Shown here piece by piece: positions 59,995 through 64,000 of a stretch of DNA of 64,000 nt. Position 1 is the first letter of the stretch; each line of letters starts with the position of its first letter. The stretch spans positions 3,224,001-3,288,000 of the forward strand of contig NZ_CP141728.1 of assembly GCF_035621135.1 (NCBI RefSeq), read 5' to 3'. The translations under genes and the position numbers were made by a program. Origin of the DNA: Sinanaerobacter sp. ZZT-01 (GTDB lineage Bacteria; Bacillota; Clostridia; Peptostreptococcales; Anaerovoracaceae). The notes under the pieces were generated by a model, which was not told the DNA's origin, searched no databases, and saw only the letters and a program-made list of their open reading frames with translations.

Positions 59995-61644
59995 ATGGAA
60001 AACTTAATATTCGAAAATTTAAATCTATCAGAAGATATGCAGCGTGCTTTGGACGAAATGGGTTTTGAAGAAGCAACACCTATACAGTCTATGGCAATCC
60101 CCCATGTTCTTTCGGGAGAAGACATCATTGGGCAAGCTCAAACGGGAACCGGAAAGACTTGTGCCTTTGGAATCCCTGCGATTGAAAAAATAGATCCTAC
60201 CCTTTCTGGTACACAAGTTCTTGCACTTTGTCCCACAAGAGAACTTGCAATTCAGGTAGCAGAAGAACTGCGCCATTTAACCAAATATAAAAAAGGAATC
60301 CAAATTTTACCGATTTATGGTGGTCAATCTATCGACCGTCAAATTATGGCACTAAAGAAAAAACCCCAGATCATCGTTGGAACACCCGGCCGCATCATGG
60401 ATCACATGCGTCGCCGTACATTAAAACTGGCAGATCTTAAAATGATTATCTTAGATGAAGCAGATGAAATGCTTAACATGGGTTTTCGAGAAGACATTGA
60501 TCTGATTTTGCAGGGTATACCAGAAGAAAGACAAACTTTACTCTTTTCTGCAACCATGCCAAAAGAAATTAAAGATTTAGCAAAGCTTTATCAAAACAAT
60601 GCAGTCCATGTTCAAGCCGCTCACAAAGAGTTAACTGTACCAAATATCGAGCAGTACTTTTTAGAAGTCAGAGAATCCTCAAAGTTAGAACTATTATGCC
60701 GCTTAATTGATGCGAAAAACGTAGAGCTTGGCATTGTTTTCTGCAATACAAAACGAAAAGTTGATGAAATAACAGCATCCCTTCAAGCCAGAGGCTATTC
60801 TGCGGACGCGCTGCATGGTGATATGAAACAATCCGAACGCGACCGTGTCATGAATAAATTTCGTAAACGTTTAATTGATATTCTCGTTGCAACAGATGTC
60901 GCTGCAAGAGGTATTGACGTCAACAATATCGATGCGGTCTTCAATTATGATATTCCAAGTGATGAAGAATATTATGTACATCGAATAGGTCGAACTGGAC
61001 GTGCAGGAAAATGCGGTGTTTCTTATTCTTTTGTCTTTGGTCGTGAGATTTATAAGCTGAAAGACATCCAGCGTTATACAAAAAGTGAAATCTTACCTAT
61101 GAAACCTCCTACGATCTCCGATGTAGAGGAAGTTCGTTTAAGCCTAGCCGCCGAAAAAGTAGTAACAGCTTTAAAAAATGGCGGTTATTCCAAATATACT
61201 CCGATCATTGAAAAAATATTGGAAGACACTGATAATATGACAACTCTAGATGTTGCATCTGCCTTATTTCAAATGGCATTCGAAGAATTGGAGAGCCGAA
61301 ATTATGAACATTCAGACCTGGATGAAGACCCGCATCAGTCCGGACGAGGAAATATGGTACGTGTTTTCTTAAATGTAGGTTCTATGGATAAAATACAACC
61401 GAAGAACATTGTACAGGGAATTGCTTCTTTATCTGCCATTCCGGGTAAACTAATTGGTTCTATTGATATTCATAAGAATTTCAGTTTTGTAGAATTGCCA
61501 AAAGAACACGTTGATGATATTATGCACGCAATGCGTAACTTTACACATCGAGGACGAAAAGTAACAATGGAAAAAGCAACAAAACGGCAACGAAACAAAA
61601 AAAGCAGTGGAAACGAACGCCGTAATAAGAAAAAACGCTATTAA
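59995..61644 (+). CDS. DEAD-box ATP-dependent RNA helicase with DbpA-type C-terminal domain
   Basis: A 549-residue RNA helicase. All motifs are seen: Q motif GFEEATPIQSMAIP, Walker A AQTGTGKT, PTRELA, GTPGR, DEAD, SAT, and in the second domain ARGIDV and HRIGRTGRAG. The C-terminus (about 465-535) holds a DbpA/CsdA-type RNA-binding domain (RVFLNVGSMDKIQPKNIV, DIHKNFSFVELP), followed by a basic Lys/Arg/Asn tail. It probably works in ribosome assembly or cold-adaptation as DeaD/CshA/DbpA do. AAAGGAA precedes the start, 17 bases after the permease stop, so the two may be co-transcribed. Confidence 0.95.
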   Translation: MENLIFENLNLSEDMQRALDEMGFEEATPIQSMAIPHVLSGEDIIGQAQTGTGKTCAFGIPAIEKIDPTLSGTQVLALCPTRELAIQVAEELRHLTKYKKGIQILPIYGGQSIDRQIMALKKKPQIIVGTPGRIMDHMRRRTLKLADLKMIILDEADEMLNMGFREDIDLILQGIPEERQTLLFSATMPKEIKDLAKLYQNNAVHVQAAHKELTVPNIEQYFLEVRESSKLELLCRLIDAKNVELGIVFCNTKRKVDEITASLQARGYSADALHGDMKQSERDRVMNKFRKRLIDILVATDVAARGIDVNNIDAVFNYDIPSDEEYYVHRIGRTGRAGKCGVSYSFVFGREIYKLKDIQRYTKSEILPMKPPTISDVEEVRLSLAAEKVVTALKNGGYSKYTPIIEKILEDTDNMTTLDVASALFQMAFEELESRNYEHSDLDEDPHQSGRGNMVRVFLNVGSMDKIQPKNIVQGIASLSAIPGKLIGSIDIHKNFSFVELPKEHVDDIMHAMRNFTHRGRKVTMEKATKRQRNKKSSGNERRNKKKRY

Positions 61645-61662
61645 TAAATAAGCACTCCTCAC

Positions 61663-61701
61663 TAACCTCTAACATACACAATATGTAAGGGGTTATTTTT
61701 T
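61663..61701 (+). terminator. Terminator of the helicase gene
   Basis: TAACCTCT and AGGGGTTA arms, extended inward by ACATA/ATATGT-type pairs, followed by TTTTTTC. It lies about 18 bases after the helicase stop. Confidence 0.75.
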
Positions 61702-61714
61702 CTTCTGACAAATG

Positions 61715-61752
61715 AAAAATGCCTCCCTAGCTGTCCCAGGGAGGCATTTTTT
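61715..61752 (-). terminator. Terminator of the nrdJ downstream gene
   Basis: A perfect fourteen-pair stem (AAAAATGCCTCCCT / AGGGAGGCATTTTT) with a nine-base loop. It immediately follows the stop of the repeat-protein gene and overlaps it by a base or two. It can act in both directions. Confidence 0.88.
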
Positions 61753-62812
61753 ATTTATGTATAACACGTTTGCGGTTTTCTTTTTTTACTGCCTTTAGTT
61801 GATCTCCACGAAGAGGCTTGCATCCGATTTGATACAGAGTATTAGACCAAGTACCGCAATATCCGATCAGATACTGTACCATTTCTTTTGGTAACTCTTC
61901 TTTGATTGGTGCTCTATCTAACTCTTTTGCTTTATTCTTTAAACAAAGAAGATATTTTCTCGCTTTCTGATCTAAATTTAAGACCTGATATAAGCTATCC
62001 TTTAAGATTTCTTTATGAATTCGATTTCGTATCTGATCTTTTTCATCCAAATAGGAACTAGCGAAAGGAGAGATTTTTGTAACTGGTTCTAATCCAATCT
62101 GAAACAAAACATTTCTCCAAGATCCGCATCGCTGTCTCAATTTAACTCTGACTTCCTGATCAACTTCTATTTTCAGCGGAGGCCGCCCCAATTCGATTGC
62201 CTTTTTTTGAATGTCTTTTAAAAGAATTCGATACTCCTCTTCTAGATCGGGGATTCGATTTACTACTTTTTGACGCATCCAGCTGCGGCTGACTCCAGCA
62301 GCACGTAAAACCTCTGCCCACGTTCTAAAATTCCGCTTTAGAGCCTCACATGCCTCCGGCATTTCAACCGCATGAGGTGGACGTTCTAATTCCAGCGCAT
62401 GTTCCCTTACTTTATTTAACCAATACTCATAATTGTGTCGGTCTTTCATCATCGCTTCCATCGATTTTCCCGATTTTCCCGCACTCCTTGAAAGTCCCGC
62501 TTTTTTAAGTGCATAGGGCCATCTTTGAAAACGGTTTCGAATGTAAAAACGGTAGACCCAAAAAATCTCTTTTTGTGCCGGTGAATGACCGAGCCTTTTT
62601 GCTTCCAGCCTTAATAATTCTAATAATTCTTCATCAGAAAAGTTGAAGTAAATTGTCTGGCCCATCGGGCTGCTCGTTGAATATGTTTTAAAAATAGCGG
62701 AATTTTTATTATCTTTACCATAATTTAGTTTTTGAGAGGCTTCCGCTTTTTCTGCTATCCTTTGTAGTGCTATTTTACTTTTTTGTATTTGCTTAAAAGT
62801 CAAGGTTCGCAT
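61751..62812 (-). CDS. Protein with four homing-endonuclease-associated (HNE) repeats
   Basis: A 353-residue basic protein with four repeats of about 45 residues, at about 62-108, 130-176, 194-243 and 286-333. Each shows a helix, a L-G/E-R-x-P-like turn (LGHSP, LERPP, LGRPP, LDRAP) and an ending like FGxWxxALxxAG (FQRWPYALKKAGL, FRTWAEVLRAAGV, CGSWRNVLFQIGL, CGTWSNTLYQIGC). This matches the DNA-contacting repeat found beside HNH or LAGLIDADG nucleases, but no nuclease motif is visible. I start it at ATG 62812, four bases after GGAGG. It lies 33 bases after nrdJ on the same strand and ends at a strong terminator, so the two are probably one transcript. Its function is unknown; a DNA-binding role is inferred. 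Confidence 0.8.
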   Translation of the reverse strand: MRTLTFKQIQKSKIALQRIAEKAEASQKLNYGKDNKNSAIFKTYSTSSPMGQTIYFNFSDEELLELLRLEAKRLGHSPAQKEIFWVYRFYIRNRFQRWPYALKKAGLSRSAGKSGKSMEAMMKDRHNYEYWLNKVREHALELERPPHAVEMPEACEALKRNFRTWAEVLRAAGVSRSWMRQKVVNRIPDLEEEYRILLKDIQKKAIELGRPPLKIEVDQEVRVKLRQRCGSWRNVLFQIGLEPVTKISPFASSYLDEKDQIRNRIHKEILKDSLYQVLNLDQKARKYLLCLKNKAKELDRAPIKEELPKEMVQYLIGYCGTWSNTLYQIGCKPLRGDQLKAVKKENRKRVIHK

Positions 62813-62845
62813 AAATCCTCCAATTAATAACTGCATGATCGAGCT

Positions 62846-64000
62846 TTAACGAATCGGACACACACCAGCTTCACAGCCTTCATCTCCAATGTCATACTGT
62901 ACTTCTTCTTTTTCATATTTGCTGATTAATGACGGTACAAACGGATTCATAGCTTCTCTTCGTTTCTCATATTCCTCTTCGCTAATGCCTTCAAATGGCA
63001 ATAACTCATAAAAATTATCTTCAAAAGACAAAAAGGATAATGCAACGGTATCTTCCCAATTTTCCCATACCCATTGCTCCACTTCTTCCCACTCATGATC
63101 ACGAACATGTACCGTAATCGAACAATTGTGTTCTACATACTCCGTCATAAACATTTTGTAAATTTCCAGCTGCTCAATTGCACTGACATCCGCTTTAAAT
63201 TTACCTTCCGGTGCTTTAACCGGAAATTCTACTACTTTTGTCACACAATTTTCTTTATCCTGCCCGACCTCTGGATGTACCGGATATCCCAACTCTTCAC
63301 ACACTTTTGTCAACGGGTCATCGCTGCTGATTCGAATTCTTCGAATAAAATACGGTGCATGTGAGAAATGAACGCCGCTAGATACTACCGGAAGCAAACT
63401 CAATGTGCCCTCTGGTTTAATTGTAGTAACCAGAAGAGGTTCCTGCATCCCCATCTCATTTGCATAATTCTCTGCTGCCTTACGCGCTTCCTCTTTTAAA
63501 TCTCTTAATAACTGAATCTGCTCTTCTTTGCTGTAATGCAATGCATTTACCATGTCCTGCCACCCTGTTAAAGAGCAGCCTAAAAGCTTATCTCTTTGCT
63601 GTACAGCATTCCACTCCGGTATTTCAAGCTCCGTGCAAGTCATTCGATACCCTGCTCTTGCAGAAAGTCTCTGCGCTTCCATTAACCCTTCATAATCCAA
63701 AGTATTGTCATCTCTTACAAAAGCCATTACATTCACTGTCGTTAAATTACACAGACCTTTCGAATCCAGCAAAATTTCTGCACAAGGATTAACCCCTGCA
63801 AAATTCGGCCGTCTTTTTAATCCTGCTTCTTGATTTACCCAGCCCGGTTCTCCGGAGTAGCGCATTTGCTGCAAATGCCAGTGAAGCTGCGCCCGTGTTG
63901 GCTTGGACGTATAGTAAATTGAATTATTACTCATTTGCCGATGAGCAATTTCCTGATCAATCACCCATTTTTCATCTACTTTCTTATAAAGTTCGCTCTT
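62846..64000 (-). CDS. nrdJ: Adenosylcobalamin-dependent (class II) ribonucleotide reductase, C-terminal part
   Basis: The 3' portion of a reductase gene; the reading frame stays open to the window edge, so the 5' end lies outside. The catalytic core is NPCAEILLDSKGLCN, with the thiyl-radical Cys, the Glu two residues on, and the second Cys of the redox pair; MSNNSIYY precedes it. The C-terminal CEAGVCPIR gives the two shuttle cysteines, as in the monomeric Lactobacillus leichmannii RTPR. It therefore makes deoxynucleotides with adenosylcobalamin and no oxygen or separate small subunit. A GTG at 63962-63964 is internal and should not be read as the start. Confidence 0.93.
   Translation of the reverse strand, partial: KSELYKKVDEKWVIDQEIAHRQMSNNSIYYTSKPTRAQLHWHLQQMRYSGEPGWVNQEAGLKRRPNFAGVNPCAEILLDSKGLCNLTTVNVMAFVRDDNTLDYEGLMEAQRLSARAGYRMTCTELEIPEWNAVQQRDKLLGCSLTGWQDMVNALHYSKEEQIQLLRDLKEEARKAAENYANEMGMQEPLLVTTIKPEGTLSLLPVVSSGVHFSHAPYFIRRIRISSDDPLTKVCEELGYPVHPEVGQDKENCVTKVVEFPVKAPEGKFKADVSAIEQLEIYKMFMTEYVEHNCSITVHVRDHEWEEVEQWVWENWEDTVALSFLSFEDNFYELLPFEGISEEEYEKRREAMNPFVPSLISKYEKEEVQYDIGDEGCEAGVCPIR

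Noticed and set aside
62846-63964. A GTG at 63964 as the start of a complete short reductase
   Set aside because: The frame is open to position 64000 with reductase-like sequence upstream, so the gene is cut by the window edge.

Overview
The window looks like chromosome from a low-GC, anaerobic Firmicute of the class Clostridia. This is an inference from several features: AT-rich DNA with strong GGAGG ribosome-binding sites and sigma-A promoters; a class II (adenosylcobalamin-dependent) ribonucleotide reductase; a membrane pyrophosphatase; a LIV amino-acid importer; a Trk K+ system; Gram-positive lipoproteins; and RND pumps without an outer-membrane partner. I see no tRNA or rRNA genes, CRISPR array, phage or insertion sequence.

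Layout. (1) 91-11421, minus strand: a sigma-A promoter, a cobalamin riboswitch with an intrinsic terminator, then eleven closely packed genes. They encode an M14-type deacylase/peptidase, a Dpp/Nik-type ABC importer (two permeases, binding lipoprotein, two ATPases), a MATE exporter, a TrmO-family methyltransferase and a BtuFCD/FecBCD-like importer. A hairpin closes the unit. (2) 11494-15998, minus: der-plsY-gpsA-miaB. (3) 16034-20190: a metallo-beta-lactamase-fold hydrolase, divergent from trkA-trkH and a two-CBS protein. (4) 20240-28395, minus: rnr, a small acidic lipoprotein, and the liv operon ending in a CBS-ACT protein. (5) 28483-36858, minus: hppA, secG, then eno, tpiA, pgk, gap and rpoN, so that rpoN heads the glycolytic genes. 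(6) 36980-41198: a Na+/phosphate symporter with a PhoU-like tail and trmL, divergent from hom and a SEC-C protein.

(7) 41198-52377, minus: five tandem chemoreceptor genes of 676-681 aa. Each has its own TATAAT promoter with a 17-bp spacer and its own hairpin. Their HAMP and signalling halves are almost the same, while the extracellular dCache sensors differ. (8) 52459-61701: nth, divergent from an RND efflux operon that ends with its TetR regulator and has a TetR-type palindrome at the promoter; then an NCS1 permease and a DEAD-box helicase. (9) 61715-64000, minus: a protein of four homing-endonuclease-associated repeats just downstream of nrdJ, which runs off the window.

How the parts fit. 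Cobalamin links the two ends: the riboswitch should open the uptake operon when cobalamin is scarce, and the class II reductase needs adenosylcobalamin to make deoxynucleotides. The most unusual elements are the composition of the riboswitch operon (two importers, an exporter, a methyltransferase and a deacylase, which could be a metallophore or corrinoid-handling system), the chemoreceptor array with homogenised signalling modules, and the nuclease-less repeat protein next to nrdJ.
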